DNA of 64,000 nt from SZUA-448 sp045627185 (GTDB taxonomy: Bacteria; Bacillota; Clostridia; Lachnospirales; Lachnospiraceae). The stretch spans positions 1-64,000 of the forward strand of contig JAZQNE010000114.1 in the NCBI GenBank assembly GCA_045627185.1, read 5' to 3'. Positions 16,245 to 25,136 of the stretch are shown in pieces (positions within the stretch are counted from its first letter, which is position 1; each line of letters opens with the position of its first letter). The notes below the pieces were generated by a model, which was not told where the DNA came from, did not search any database, and saw only the letters and a program-made list of their open reading frames with translations. Both the position numbers and the translations under genes were made by a program.

Positions 16245-16275
16245 GGTCATTCCGGAAACGGAGTGGCTTTTTTCT
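16245..16275 (+). terminator. Intrinsic terminator after the surface protein
   Basis: GTCATTCCG pairs with CGGAGTGGC (two G-U pairs) around GAAA, followed by TTTTTT. Confidence 0.75.
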
Positions 16276-16319
16276 TTTGGTAAAAGATGCGCGACGGCCG
16301 TTTCTTTTGGTGAAAGATG
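16271..16319 (+). repeat. Two direct repeats, 30-bp period
   Basis: TTTCTTTTGGTAAAAGATG at 16271-16289 recurs with one change at 16301-16319. Immediately downstream TATGATATAATG also occurs twice with the same 30-bp step (16328-16339 and 16358-16369). Function unknown. Confidence 0.6.
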
Positions 16320-16340
16320 TATAAAAATATGATATAATGG

Positions 16341-16368
16341 TTGACATATAATTATTGTATGATATAAT
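16341..16368 (+). promoter_or_regulatory. Promoter of the histidine operon
   Basis: TTGACA (16341-16346), 16-base spacer, TATAAT (16363-16368). A second TATAAT at 16333-16338 could be an alternative -10. Confidence 0.78.
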
Positions 16369-16394
16369 GCGTGATAACATAATAACATGCTAAC

Positions 16395-16412
16395 ACTTTA
16401 CCACGGTAAAGT
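16395..16412. promoter_or_regulatory. Palindrome downstream of the his promoter, candidate operator
   Basis: ACTTTACC-AC-GGTAAAGT is a perfect 8-bp inverted repeat about 20-40 bases after the predicted start and upstream of hisZ. A repressor of histidine synthesis could bind here; TrpR-family HisR/YerC proteins regulate his genes in some Firmicutes, but the match to their motif is not established. Confidence 0.45.
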
Positions 16413-16469
16413 AAACAGCAGAGGACAAACCGTAAAAAAATAAAAATGAAAAGCAATACGGAGGGAAAC

Positions 16470-17573
16470 ATGCAGCTTTTACACACCCCGGAAGGCGTGA
16501 GAGACATATATAACGGTGAATGCCGTGCGAGAATGTATCTTGACGCTTCAATCAGAAAAACAATGAACAGCTTTTGCTTTGAAGATATTATCACACCGAC
16601 TTTCGAGTTTTTTGATGTATTTTCAGCTGAAAGAGGAACAGTTGCATCGAAGGATATGTACAAATTCTTCGACAGAGACGGAAACACACTTGTACTGAGA
16701 CCTGATATGACACCTGCAATCGCAAGATGTGTTGCAAAATATTATCGTGACGAAACAAAACCGATCAGGCTCTGTTATTCGGGAAATACTTTTATTAACG
16801 GCCATGAACTCAGAGGAAAACTTAAGGAAAACACCCAGATAGGTGCTGAGCTGATTAATGACTCATCGGTTGAGGCCGATGCTGAAATGATTGCTCTCAC
16901 AGTTGAGTGCCTTATATCCGCAGGACTTAAGGAATTCCAGGTTGAAATCGGACAGGCTGATTTTTTCCGCGCACTTGTTGATGCAGCCGGCCTTGATGAG
17001 CAGGAAACAGAACTTCTGCGTGCATCGATTATTGACAAAAACATGTTCGGAATGGAAGATATTCTTGCCATGAAAAACATTGATGAAGATACAAAAGCAG
17101 CTCTTTTGAAGTTACCTTCACTGTTTGGAAATATGCAGAGTATTTCCGAAGTCAAGAAAATCACGAAGAATGAGCGTGCACTGCAGACTATAAACCGTCT
17201 TGAGAAACTTTATGACTGCTTAAAGGCTTACGGTTGCGAAAATTACATAACTTATGACCTTGGTGCTCTCAGCAAATACAATTACTATACCGGAATTACT
17301 TTCAGCGCTTATACGTACGGAACCGGAAATCCGGTACTTACCGGCGGAAGATATGATTCTCTTGTAGGGCAGTTTGGCAAAGAAGCTCCCGCAATCGGTT
17401 TTGCAATCCTTCTTGATGAGATAATGGCTGCAATGTCCCGCCAGAAAATATCCGTTGTTTCCGAGGATAAGCCCGTAATTGTATATTATCCTGCTTCCTG
17501 CTATGAAAAAGCAGTTGCAAAGGTTACGGAAATTCGTAAAAATAATATTAAATGCACACAGATTGAAGTCTGA
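16470..17573 (+). CDS. hisZ: ATP phosphoribosyltransferase regulatory subunit
   Basis: 367 residues from the ATG at 16470, which has GGAGGG 6 bases upstream; an in-frame ATG at 16446 lacks such a site. HisZ is a catalytically inactive histidyl-tRNA synthetase paralogue that forms the octameric enzyme with short HisG for the first step of histidine synthesis. The HisRS-like core is visible: LLHTPEGVRDIY, ITPTFEFFDVF, KDMYKFFDRDGNTLVLRPDMTPAIAR and a late YYTGITFSAYTYGTGNPVLTGGRYD motif. The C terminus is slightly short for the family. It opens the operon and is followed by hisG. Confidence 0.92.
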   Translation: MQLLHTPEGVRDIYNGECRARMYLDASIRKTMNSFCFEDIITPTFEFFDVFSAERGTVASKDMYKFFDRDGNTLVLRPDMTPAIARCVAKYYRDETKPIRLCYSGNTFINGHELRGKLKENTQIGAELINDSSVEADAEMIALTVECLISAGLKEFQVEIGQADFFRALVDAAGLDEQETELLRASIIDKNMFGMEDILAMKNIDEDTKAALLKLPSLFGNMQSISEVKKITKNERALQTINRLEKLYDCLKAYGCENYITYDLGALSKYNYYTGITFSAYTYGTGNPVLTGGRYDSLVGQFGKEAPAIGFAILLDEIMAAMSRQKISVVSEDKPVIVYYPASCYEKAVAKVTEIRKNNIKCTQIEV

Positions 17574-17626
17574 CATACGAAATTCAAATTGAAACATACT
17601 TTTTTATTAAAATAAAGGAATTAAAA

Positions 17627-18286
17627 ATGGACGAAAATACGAGATATATTACAATAGCCCTTGCAAAGGGGCGTCTTGCAAAGAAGACTATGGCCCTGTT
17701 TGAAAAAATGGGTATTCTTTGCGAAGAAATGAAAGACCCTGATTCACGTAAACTTGTTTTTGTGAATGAAGAGTGGAAACTTAAGTTTTTCCTTGCAAAG
17801 GCTCCCGATGTTCCGACCTTTGTTGAATACGGAGCTGCCGATCTTGGTGTTGTGGGTAAGGATACGATTGATGAAGAGGGCAGGAAGCTTTATGAAGTGC
17901 TTGACCTGAATTTCGGAAAATGCCGTATGTGTGTTGCCGGTCCCGAGTCTGCACGCGAGCTGCTCCGGCATGGTGAGCGTATCCGTGTTGCCACAAAATA
18001 CCCGGCAATCGCAAAGGATTATTTCTACAACAAAAAGCATCAGACAGTTGAAATAATCAAACTTAACGGTTCGGTTGAACTTGCACCGATTGTAGGACTT
18101 TCAGAGGTTATCGTTGATATTGTTGAAACAGGGTCGACACTTCGCGAAAACGGGCTTGCCGTTCTTGAAGAGATTTGCAATCTTTCAGCGCGTGTCGTGG
18201 TTAATCAGGTCAGCATGAAAATGCAGCAGGAACGTATAACCAATTTGATTAACGGATTAAAGAAAGAAATCAGTACGGAGGCTTAA
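17627..18286 (+). CDS. hisG: ATP phosphoribosyltransferase, short form
   Basis: 219 residues, the length of the short HisG class that needs HisZ for activity. It condenses ATP and PRPP to phosphoribosyl-ATP, the committed step of histidine synthesis. Visible signatures are ITIALAKGRLAKKTM, EYGAADLGVVGKDT, the glycine-rich KYPAIAKDYF region and the PRPP loop IVDIVETGSTLRENGL. AAAGGA precedes the start. hisD begins 1 base after its stop. Confidence 0.95.
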   Translation: MDENTRYITIALAKGRLAKKTMALFEKMGILCEEMKDPDSRKLVFVNEEWKLKFFLAKAPDVPTFVEYGAADLGVVGKDTIDEEGRKLYEVLDLNFGKCRMCVAGPESARELLRHGERIRVATKYPAIAKDYFYNKKHQTVEIIKLNGSVELAPIVGLSEVIVDIVETGSTLRENGLAVLEEICNLSARVVVNQVSMKMQQERITNLINGLKKEISTEA

Positions 18287-18287
18287 A

Positions 18288-19586
18288 ATGAAGATTACTG
18301 AATTAACGGGACAGACAAGAGAACAATTTATGAAAGAGCTTAGAAGCCGCAGCTCCATGAATTATTCGGCTTATGAGGAAAAGGTGCAGGCCATTCTTGA
18401 TGAAGTTCGTGCAAGAGGCGATGAAGCTGTTTTTGAGTTCACAAAACGTTTTGACCATGTTGATATCAATAAATCAAATTTTAAGGTTACACAGGAAGAA
18501 ATAGAATATGCCTATACACAGGTTCCGGATGAACTTCTGAGAATTATTCGGAGCGCAATGGAAAACATCAGAAATTATCATGCAAAACAGCTTAGAAATA
18601 CATGGCTTGATACGCGTGATGACGGCAGTATTCTGGGCATGAAGATTACGGCACTTGAATCCGTAGGCGTTTATGTACCGGGCGGAAAGGCTGCTTATCC
18701 TTCATCGGTACTGATGAACATTGTGCCTGCAAAGGTTGCCGGTGTTAAGCGAATAACCATGACAACTCCCGTAGGTCCCGATGGAAAAGTTTATCCTGTT
18801 ACTCTTGTTGCAGCTAACGAAGCGGGCGCAACGGAAATATTCAAGGCAGGCGGAGCCCAGGCAATAGCTGCACTTGCGTACGGTACCGAAAGCATTGAAA
18901 AGGTTGATAAAATAGTCGGTCCCGGAAATGTATATGTTGCCGTTGCAAAGAAAAAGGTTTACGGGCAGGTTGGAATTGATTCCGTAGCAGGCCCGAGCGA
19001 GATTCTTGTTCTTGCCGATGAAACCGCCGATTACCGTTATGTTGCTGCCGACCTTCTTTCTCAGGCCGAGCATGATGAGATGGCATCGGCAATTCTTGTT
19101 ACAACAGATAAAACCCTTGCCGAAAAGGTTTCTGAGGAAACAAACCGTCTTGCAAATGTGCTTTCAAGAAGTGAAATAATAAAGAAATCACTTGATGATT
19201 TCGGACACATTTTTGTTGCGGAAGACATGAATACCGCTATTGATGCGGTGAACGACATAGCCTCCGAGCATCTTGAGATTATTACAAAGGAACCGTTCGC
19301 GCAGATGGCAAAGGTTAAGAATGCGGGCGCCATATTCCTCGGACCGTGGTCAAGCGAGCCTCTTGGCGATTATTTCGCAGGACCAAACCACGTTCTTCCC
19401 ACAAGCGGTACGGCAAGATTTTTCTCACCGCTTTGTGTTGATGATTTTATTAAGAAAACAAGCATTATTGCCTATACTGAAGAAGCACTTTCTCCGATAT
19501 ACAAGGATATCATCAGTTTTGCGGAGTATGAAGGCCTTACGGCACATGCAAATTCAATTGCCGTAAGATTTGGCGAAGGAAAATAA
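18288..19586 (+). CDS. hisD: Histidinol dehydrogenase
   Basis: 432 residues, full length. It catalyses the last two steps of histidine synthesis, L-histidinol to L-histidine with two NAD+, using a catalytic zinc. Diagnostic stretches are ESVGVYVPGGKAAYPSSVLM, GGAQAIAALAYGTE, KIVGPGNVYVAVAKKKVYG, AGPSEILVLADE with the following LLSQAEHDE (zinc and catalytic region) and GPNHVLPTSGTARF. The ribosome site GGAGG lies in the end of hisG. Confidence 0.96.
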   Translation: MKITELTGQTREQFMKELRSRSSMNYSAYEEKVQAILDEVRARGDEAVFEFTKRFDHVDINKSNFKVTQEEIEYAYTQVPDELLRIIRSAMENIRNYHAKQLRNTWLDTRDDGSILGMKITALESVGVYVPGGKAAYPSSVLMNIVPAKVAGVKRITMTTPVGPDGKVYPVTLVAANEAGATEIFKAGGAQAIAALAYGTESIEKVDKIVGPGNVYVAVAKKKVYGQVGIDSVAGPSEILVLADETADYRYVAADLLSQAEHDEMASAILVTTDKTLAEKVSEETNRLANVLSRSEIIKKSLDDFGHIFVAEDMNTAIDAVNDIASEHLEIITKEPFAQMAKVKNAGAIFLGPWSSEPLGDYFAGPNHVLPTSGTARFFSPLCVDDFIKKTSIIAYTEEALSPIYKDIISFAEYEGLTAHANSIAVRFGEGK

Positions 19587-19636
19587 AACAGACCGGAAAC
19601 TTATAATTATTGCAATCAGAATACGGAGGGTCATTT

Positions 19637-20227
19637 ATGGCACGCACGGCTACAATTAAAAGAAAAACGAAAGAAACCGATATCAGTCTTACACTGAATC
19701 TTGACGGCACCGGCGAATCCGAAATCAATACCGGTATCGGATTTTTCGATCATATGCTTAACGGTTTTTCGAAACACGGTTTCTTTGACCTGAAACTCAG
19801 CTGCAAGGGAGATCTTTTTGTTGACGGACATCACACGGTAGAAGATTGCGGAATTGTACTCGGACAGGCAATTCGCGAAGCTCTTGGTGATAAAGCCGGC
19901 ATCCGCCGTTACGGCTCCTTTACCCTTCCTATGGACGATGCGCTTGTTCTCTGTGCAATTGACCTTTGCGGAAGGCCGTATCTTGGATATGACCTTAATT
20001 TCACCTGTGAGAAAATAGGGTATCTTGAAACTGAGCTGATTAAAGAATTTTTCTATGCCGTTTCTTATAATGCCGGCATGAATATTCACCTTAAAGAATT
20101 TGCGGGCGATAATAACCATCACATCGCTGAAGCAGCATTCAAGAGCTTTGCAAAGGCTCTCTGTGAGGCTGTTACTTATGATGAGAGAATAAAAGGCCAG
20201 CTGTCATCGAAGGGTGTACTGGAATAA
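19637..20227 (+). CDS. hisB: Imidazoleglycerol-phosphate dehydratase
   Basis: 196 residues, a monofunctional HisB without the phosphatase domain. It converts imidazole glycerol phosphate to imidazole acetol phosphate with a manganese cluster. Metal-binding histidine motifs are present: FFDHMLNGFSKHG, DGHHTVEDCG and DNNHHIAEAAFKSFA. The ATG at 19637 follows GGAGGG; an upstream in-frame ATG at 19610 is not supported. The last codons are duplicated in the downstream spacer. Confidence 0.95.
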   Translation: MARTATIKRKTKETDISLTLNLDGTGESEINTGIGFFDHMLNGFSKHGFFDLKLSCKGDLFVDGHHTVEDCGIVLGQAIREALGDKAGIRRYGSFTLPMDDALVLCAIDLCGRPYLGYDLNFTCEKIGYLETELIKEFFYAVSYNAGMNIHLKEFAGDNNHHIAEAAFKSFAKALCEAVTYDERIKGQLSSKGVLE

Positions 20228-20263
20228 AATAAGGCCGGTATTCATCGAAGGATGTACCGGAAT
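20195..20263 (+). repeat. Imperfect duplication of the hisB 3' end
   Basis: About 30 bases ending the hisB frame (20195-20225) recur at 20233-20263 with a few substitutions. The best-conserved core is TCATCGAAGG-TGTAC-GGAAT, where both gaps vary. The second copy lies after the stop codon. It looks like a small tandem duplication. Confidence 0.65.
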
Positions 20264-20317
20264 TTATAAAAGGAATAAGTAATAAAGGGTGCCAAACGGC
20301 ACATAACAAGGAGAAAT

Positions 20318-21037
20318 ATGAGACTTTATCCGGCTATCGATATTAAAAACGGACAGTGTGTCCGCCTGAAACGCGGGGATTTTAATGAGGTTAACGTTTA
20401 TTCAAACAACCCTGCCGAAATTGCGAAAAGCTTTGAAGAGCAGGGAGCGCAATTTATACACGTTGTTGACCTTGATGCAGCCCTTGCGGGACATACGGTA
20501 AATGAGGCAGTCATCAGATCGATTGTTGAGACAGTATCAATTCCTGTCCAGACAGGTGGCGGAATTCGTACTCCGAAGGATGTTGAAACAAAGCTTAATA
20601 TGGGCCTTTCAAGAGTAATCATCGGAACGAAAGCCGTTGAAAATCCTGCTTTTGTAAAGGAAATGATTGAGAATTTCGGCGCAGATAAAATTGTTGTCGG
20701 AATTGATGCCAAAAACGGTCTTGTGGCTGTATCGGGCTGGGAAACCGTAAGCGAAGTCAAAGCTGTTGACCTTGCAATCCGGATGAAGGATGTCGGCGTG
20801 AAAACAATTGTCTACACTGATATCAGCCGTGACGGAATGCTTTCCGGACCTAATTTTGAATATACCGAAAAAATGGTCAGGGAGACAGGACTTGACATTA
20901 TTGCATCGGGCGGAGTAAGTAATCTCAGGGACCTTGAGGAACTTCAGAAAATTGACGTTGAAGGTGCAATTATAGGAAAAGCTATTTACGAAAACAGAAT
21001 TAACCTTAGTGAGGCTCTTCGGAGGATTAACAAATGA
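20318..21037 (+). CDS. hisA: Phosphoribosylformimino-5-aminoimidazole carboxamide ribotide isomerase
   Basis: 239 residues, a TIM-barrel isomerase that opens the ProFAR ribose ring. The catalytic aspartates are in AIDIKNGQCVRLKRGDF at the first strand and TDISRDGMLSGPN in the middle. Phosphate-binding glycine loops are visible as QTGGGIR and IASGGVSN. AAGGAG precedes the start, and a small hairpin GTGCC/GGCAC lies in the spacer. Its last codons overlap the next gene by 4 bases. Confidence 0.94.
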   Translation: MRLYPAIDIKNGQCVRLKRGDFNEVNVYSNNPAEIAKSFEEQGAQFIHVVDLDAALAGHTVNEAVIRSIVETVSIPVQTGGGIRTPKDVETKLNMGLSRVIIGTKAVENPAFVKEMIENFGADKIVVGIDAKNGLVAVSGWETVSEVKAVDLAIRMKDVGVKTIVYTDISRDGMLSGPNFEYTEKMVRETGLDIIASGGVSNLRDLEELQKIDVEGAIIGKAIYENRINLSEALRRINK

Positions 21038-22308
21038 AAAAAGAACTGATTTCATACATAAATACTGAGAACATGCAGGCGGAAGAAGTGCTTGAACTTG
21101 CGGGAAAAGCGGAGCACAACGGAATGGACGCTTTGTTTGTATGCAATTATTCCTCAGATGATGCATCGCGTGATGAATTTCTGCATATTTGCAGAAAAAT
21201 AAAATCAGAGGTTGACCTTACGCTGTATATAGGTTATCGTATAATGCGTTTTGAAGATGGTAAGAAGGCATTCTATACCGGTGCCGAAAAACTTGTTGTT
21301 CCGTATGACAAAAACAGTGATTTTGCCGTTATAAGCAGCGTTACCGAGCGTTTTGGAAAAGACCGTGTTTTCCTTGAAATTGATGCCGGTGAGAACTCTG
21401 AGGATTACCTTTATGATGTCTGCTTCATCGAAAAATGCACGGAAAATAAGATTGCGGGTCTGATGCTTGAAGATGTTTACGTAAATGACCTTTCAAAAAA
21501 TGCAATAGCTGCACTTCCTTTCCCGGCACTTATTGCTGACAATCTTGAAAAGAACAGTATTGAAGGACTTATGTCACTTGATAATGTTTACGGAGTGGCT
21601 ACAGGAGCTTATGCCGATACGGAGGCTTCCGCAGTTAAGAAGCAGCTTAAGGATTCAGGCATTGAAGTTAAAACTTTTGAAGCAAATATCAGGTTTTCCG
21701 ACCTTAAGAAGAACTCGGACGGGCTTGTGCCTGTTGTTGTACAGGATTACCGGAACCTTGATGTGCTTATGGTTGCTTACATGAATGAAGAAGCCTTCAA
21801 TGCAACACTTACTACAGGAAGAATGACTTATTTTTCAAGAAGCCGTCAGGAACTGTGGGAGAAGGGGCTTACATCCGGCCATTTCCAGTACCTGAAGGAA
21901 CTTAAGACAGACTGTGATTCTGACACACTTCTTGCAAAAGTTAAGCAGATCGGGGCTGCATGCCATACCGGCTCACGTTCCTGCTTCTTTAAGGATATTG
22001 CCGATGCGGATTTTATCGGGCTTAATCCGCTGACAGTGCTTTCTGAGGATTACAAAACAATCCTTGACAGAAAAGCAAATCCCAAGCCCGGTTCATACAC
22101 GAATTATCTGTTCGATAAGGGCATTGATAAGATACTTAAAAAATGCGGAGAAGAGGCGACAGAGATGGTTATTGCCGCCAAAAATCCGGACAAGGAAGAA
22201 ATCAGGTATGAGATAGCGGATTTCCTTTATCACATGATGGTACTCATGGTTGAGTGCAATGTTGACTGGGATGATATTGTCCGCGAACTCGCCAACAGAC
22301 GAACCTGA
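21034..22308 (+). CDS. hisIE: HisIE with an extra N-terminal degenerate HisF/HisA-like domain
   Basis: 424 residues, about twice a usual HisIE. Residues about 220-325 are phosphoribosyl-AMP cyclohydrolase HisI (VQDYRNLDVLMVAYMNEEAF, SRSRQELWEKG, then the zinc ligands in CDSD and AACHTGSRSCFF). Residues about 340-424 are phosphoribosyl-ATP pyrophosphatase HisE (KCGEEATEMVIAAKN). The first about 210 residues look like a decayed HisF/HisA barrel: the GADK-like stretch TGAEKLVVPYD and ERFGKDRVFLEIDAGEN are recognisable, but the N-terminal catalytic aspartate region (CLDVxxGRVVKG in HisF) is missing. The barrel may be structural or regulatory. hisH and a normal hisF are not in this operon. Confidence 0.88.
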   Translation: MKKELISYINTENMQAEEVLELAGKAEHNGMDALFVCNYSSDDASRDEFLHICRKIKSEVDLTLYIGYRIMRFEDGKKAFYTGAEKLVVPYDKNSDFAVISSVTERFGKDRVFLEIDAGENSEDYLYDVCFIEKCTENKIAGLMLEDVYVNDLSKNAIAALPFPALIADNLEKNSIEGLMSLDNVYGVATGAYADTEASAVKKQLKDSGIEVKTFEANIRFSDLKKNSDGLVPVVVQDYRNLDVLMVAYMNEEAFNATLTTGRMTYFSRSRQELWEKGLTSGHFQYLKELKTDCDSDTLLAKVKQIGAACHTGSRSCFFKDIADADFIGLNPLTVLSEDYKTILDRKANPKPGSYTNYLFDKGIDKILKKCGEEATEMVIAAKNPDKEEIRYEIADFLYHMMVLMVECNVDWDDIVRELANRRT

Positions 22309-22310
22309 AA

Positions 22311-23288
22311 ATGAAAAAAAAGAATTTTAACAGAATAGTGATTTACATAGTCCTGCCGGTGATAATTCTTGCAGGACTTGTTGTGATGTTTGTTTTTAAT
22401 TATAAAAAGAATCATCCGCAGGAAAATAATCCGACACCGACAGTTACACAGGGCGAAAATCCGACTGATTCAACGTCTCCGACAAACACATCCGGTCCGT
22501 TAACACCAACAGCTCCAGAAGGTATTACTCCTTCGGGCGGGCCGGTTGGAACACCTGCAGTTACGGATGAGCCGGAAATTACAGATACACCTGCTCCGAC
22601 AAATACCATGGAGCCCAAGGAAACACCTACTCCGACACCTGTTCCCGGTCCCGATGAAATAGCAATTGTCTGGAACAACAAAGCACTTGAACAGGCTCTC
22701 AGAAAAATACTGAAACGTCAGAACGGAAACATTCTTACGGGTGACGTAAACAAACTTGAAATTGTGGATTTGACAGAAGCCGGACTTGACAGTTTGGAGG
22801 ACATAGAGTATCTTACTGAATTGAAAGAACTTCGTGTATCATGGAATGAGCTTGCGGATATTTCACCTTTGAGCAACCTGAAAAAACTTGAAAAAGTTGA
22901 TCTTTCATGCAATTATATCAGGGATATTACGGCTCTTTCAGAATGCAAAATGCTTTGCGAGGCGAATCTTTCCTACAATTATATCAGCGATGTTTCCGCA
23001 CTTGCTTCACTGGAAAATCTCTCAAAGCTTGACCTGACCTATAACATTGTTACGGATGTTTCCGTGCTTACTGAGGTATTTCCCGAACTTGAACTGATAA
23101 TTGACGGAAACCGTGTTCCGACACCTTCACCGACACCTGTGCCCGAAATCACCCCGACACCCGGAATTTCGCCGGAGGACATAGCAACCCCGACACCCGG
23201 AATCTCTCAGGAAGGCATGGTAACACCTGCGCCCGAAGCATCAGGGGAGAGCATCCCTACACCTTCGCCGGAAACAGACACAAATTGA
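22311..23288 (+). CDS. Membrane-anchored leucine-rich-repeat surface protein
   Basis: 325 residues. One N-terminal membrane helix (about 7-29) is followed by a Thr/Pro-rich linker to about residue 115. A compact internalin-like LRR block then covers about 120-265, with units such as LTELKELRVSWNELADISPLSNL, LKKLEKVDLSCNYIRDITALSEC and LENLSKLDLTYNIVTDVSVL. A second Thr/Pro-rich tail closes it. LRR domains of this kind bind proteins; the partner is unknown. It starts 2 bases after hisIE, so it may be read with the his operon, although no functional link is evident. No cell-wall sorting signal is present. Confidence 0.8.
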   Translation: MKKKNFNRIVIYIVLPVIILAGLVVMFVFNYKKNHPQENNPTPTVTQGENPTDSTSPTNTSGPLTPTAPEGITPSGGPVGTPAVTDEPEITDTPAPTNTMEPKETPTPTPVPGPDEIAIVWNNKALEQALRKILKRQNGNILTGDVNKLEIVDLTEAGLDSLEDIEYLTELKELRVSWNELADISPLSNLKKLEKVDLSCNYIRDITALSECKMLCEANLSYNYISDVSALASLENLSKLDLTYNIVTDVSVLTEVFPELELIIDGNRVPTPSPTPVPEITPTPGISPEDIATPTPGISQEGMVTPAPEASGESIPTPSPETDTN

Positions 23289-23338
23289 TTTAATGCGGCT
23301 CCCCCGCTTAAATATACTCAAAAAGGATGGATACGAAA

Positions 23339-25063
23339 ATGGATTTTATGGAACGCTACAATCAATGGCTCACAGACCCTTATTTTGATGAAGCCACAAA
23401 ACAGGAACTGAAATCTATCGCAAATGATGAAAATGAAATCAAGGAACGTTTCTACAGAGACCTTTCTTTTGGTACCGGCGGACTTCGCGGAATTATTGGC
23501 GCAGGCACGAACCGCATGAACGCTTATACAGTACGTAAGGCTACCCAGGGCCTTGCAAACTTCATTAAGAAGGAGCATGCAGAGGCAAAAGGTGTTGCAA
23601 TCGCATATGATTCACGCCGCATGTCAATCGAATTTTCGGAAGAAGCCGCACTGTGTCTGGCTGCTAACGGAATCAAGGCTTACCGCTTTGAATCACTTCG
23701 CCCCACACCTGAGCTTTCATTTGCCCTGCGTGAACTTGGCTGTACAGCCGGTATTGTAATCACCGCAAGCCATAATCCCGCTGAATACAACGGTTACAAG
23801 GTTTACTGGGAGGATGGTGCCCAGATTACTTACCCCAAGGATGAGCAGATTATTACCGAGGTTAATTCCATTACCGATTTTGGAACCGTAAAGACAATGT
23901 CACGTCTTGATGCTATCAAGGCCGGCCTGTATTTTACAATCGGCAGTGAAATTGATGACAGATACATGGAAGAACTCAAGAAGCTTTCCGTAAGTCCCGA
24001 ACTTATTAAGGAACATGCCGATGATCTTACCGTTGTTTACACACCTCTTCACGGCACAGGAAATCTTCCTGTAAGAAGAGTACTTAAGGAACTTGGTTTT
24101 ACTAAGGTTTATGTTGTTCCCGAGCAGGAACTGCCCGATGGAAACTTCTCAACCGTAAGTTATCCCAATCCTGAAGACTCAAAAGCATTTGCACTTGCGC
24201 TCAAGCTTGCACGCGAAGTAAAGGCCGATGTTGTTCTTGCAACAGACCCTGATGCTGACCGTCTTGGCGTTTATTCTTATGACAAAGCAACAGATGATTA
24301 TGTTTCCTTTACAGGAAATATGTCCGGTATGCTTATCTGCGAATATCTGCTTTCACGCAGAAAGGAACTCGGACTTATCCATGATGACGGTGCTCTTGTT
24401 AAAACTATTGTTTCCACAAATATGGCTGACAAGGTTGCTGAGTTCTTTGGAGTTAAGCTTATTGAGGTTCTTACGGGCTTCAAGTACATCGGTGAGCAGA
24501 TTAAGTGGATGGAGCAGAGCGGCAAGGGCCATTATGAATTTGGTTTTGAGGAAAGCTACGGATGCCTTGTCGGAACACATGCACGTGACAAGGACGCCGT
24601 TGTTGCTGTTATGATGCTTGCTGAGGCTGCTGTTTACTATAAGACCAAAGGACTTACGCTCTGGGATCAGATGCAGAACATCTACAAAAAATACGGTTAT
24701 TTCAGAGAAGGTCTTGAAACAATGACCTTAAAGGGCATTGAGGGTCTTGAGAAAATTCAGTCCATCATGGCTGATTTCCGTGCCAACCCTATTGAAAAGC
24801 TTGGTGATTACAAGGTTCTTGCATTCAGAGATTACAAGAATGATGTTATCATAAACAAGGTTACGGGCGAAAAAACAAAGACAGGCCTTCCTGTATCGGA
24901 TGTTCTTTACTTTGACCTTAATGACGATGCATGGATCTGCGTACGTCCTTCAGGTACAGAGCCCAAGCTTAAATTCTATGTAGGTGTTAAGGGCAACAGC
25001 TTTGAGGATGCAGATGCCAAGATGACAGCACTCAAATCTGAATTAACAGCACTTGTTAAATAA
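23339..25063 (+). CDS. Phosphosugar mutase (phosphoglucomutase/phosphomannomutase family)
   Basis: 574 residues from ATG 23339, which follows AAAGGATGG at good spacing; an in-frame ATG at 23327 overlaps that site. It belongs to the alpha-D-phosphohexomutase family. The phosphoserine loop is TASHNPAEYNGYK, the metal-binding loop is DPDADRLG, the sugar-binding loop GFEESYG is clear and the phosphate-binding C-terminal loop is RPSGTEPK. Length matches the PgcA-type alpha-phosphoglucomutase of Firmicutes, which links glucose-6-phosphate and glucose-1-phosphate for glycogen and cell-surface sugar synthesis. It stands alone between the LRR gene and a LacI regulator. Confidence 0.9.
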   Translation: MDFMERYNQWLTDPYFDEATKQELKSIANDENEIKERFYRDLSFGTGGLRGIIGAGTNRMNAYTVRKATQGLANFIKKEHAEAKGVAIAYDSRRMSIEFSEEAALCLAANGIKAYRFESLRPTPELSFALRELGCTAGIVITASHNPAEYNGYKVYWEDGAQITYPKDEQIITEVNSITDFGTVKTMSRLDAIKAGLYFTIGSEIDDRYMEELKKLSVSPELIKEHADDLTVVYTPLHGTGNLPVRRVLKELGFTKVYVVPEQELPDGNFSTVSYPNPEDSKAFALALKLAREVKADVVLATDPDADRLGVYSYDKATDDYVSFTGNMSGMLICEYLLSRRKELGLIHDDGALVKTIVSTNMADKVAEFFGVKLIEVLTGFKYIGEQIKWMEQSGKGHYEFGFEESYGCLVGTHARDKDAVVAVMMLAEAAVYYKTKGLTLWDQMQNIYKKYGYFREGLETMTLKGIEGLEKIQSIMADFRANPIEKLGDYKVLAFRDYKNDVIINKVTGEKTKTGLPVSDVLYFDLNDDAWICVRPSGTEPKLKFYVGVKGNSFEDADAKMTALKSELTALVK

Positions 25064-25083
25064 AACTGATTGAGGTAAAATAA

Positions 25084-25114
25084 TAGTCGTCCGGTGGAAC
25101 TCATCGGACGACTA
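25084..25114. other. Perfect 10-bp hairpin between the mutase and LacI genes
   Basis: TAGTCGTCCG (25084-25093) pairs perfectly with CGGACGACTA (25105-25114) around an 11-base loop. No T run follows, so it may be an RNA processing or stability hairpin, or a protein-binding site, rather than a terminator. Confidence 0.5.
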
Positions 25115-25136
25115 AACATTACAAACGGAGTTACTT

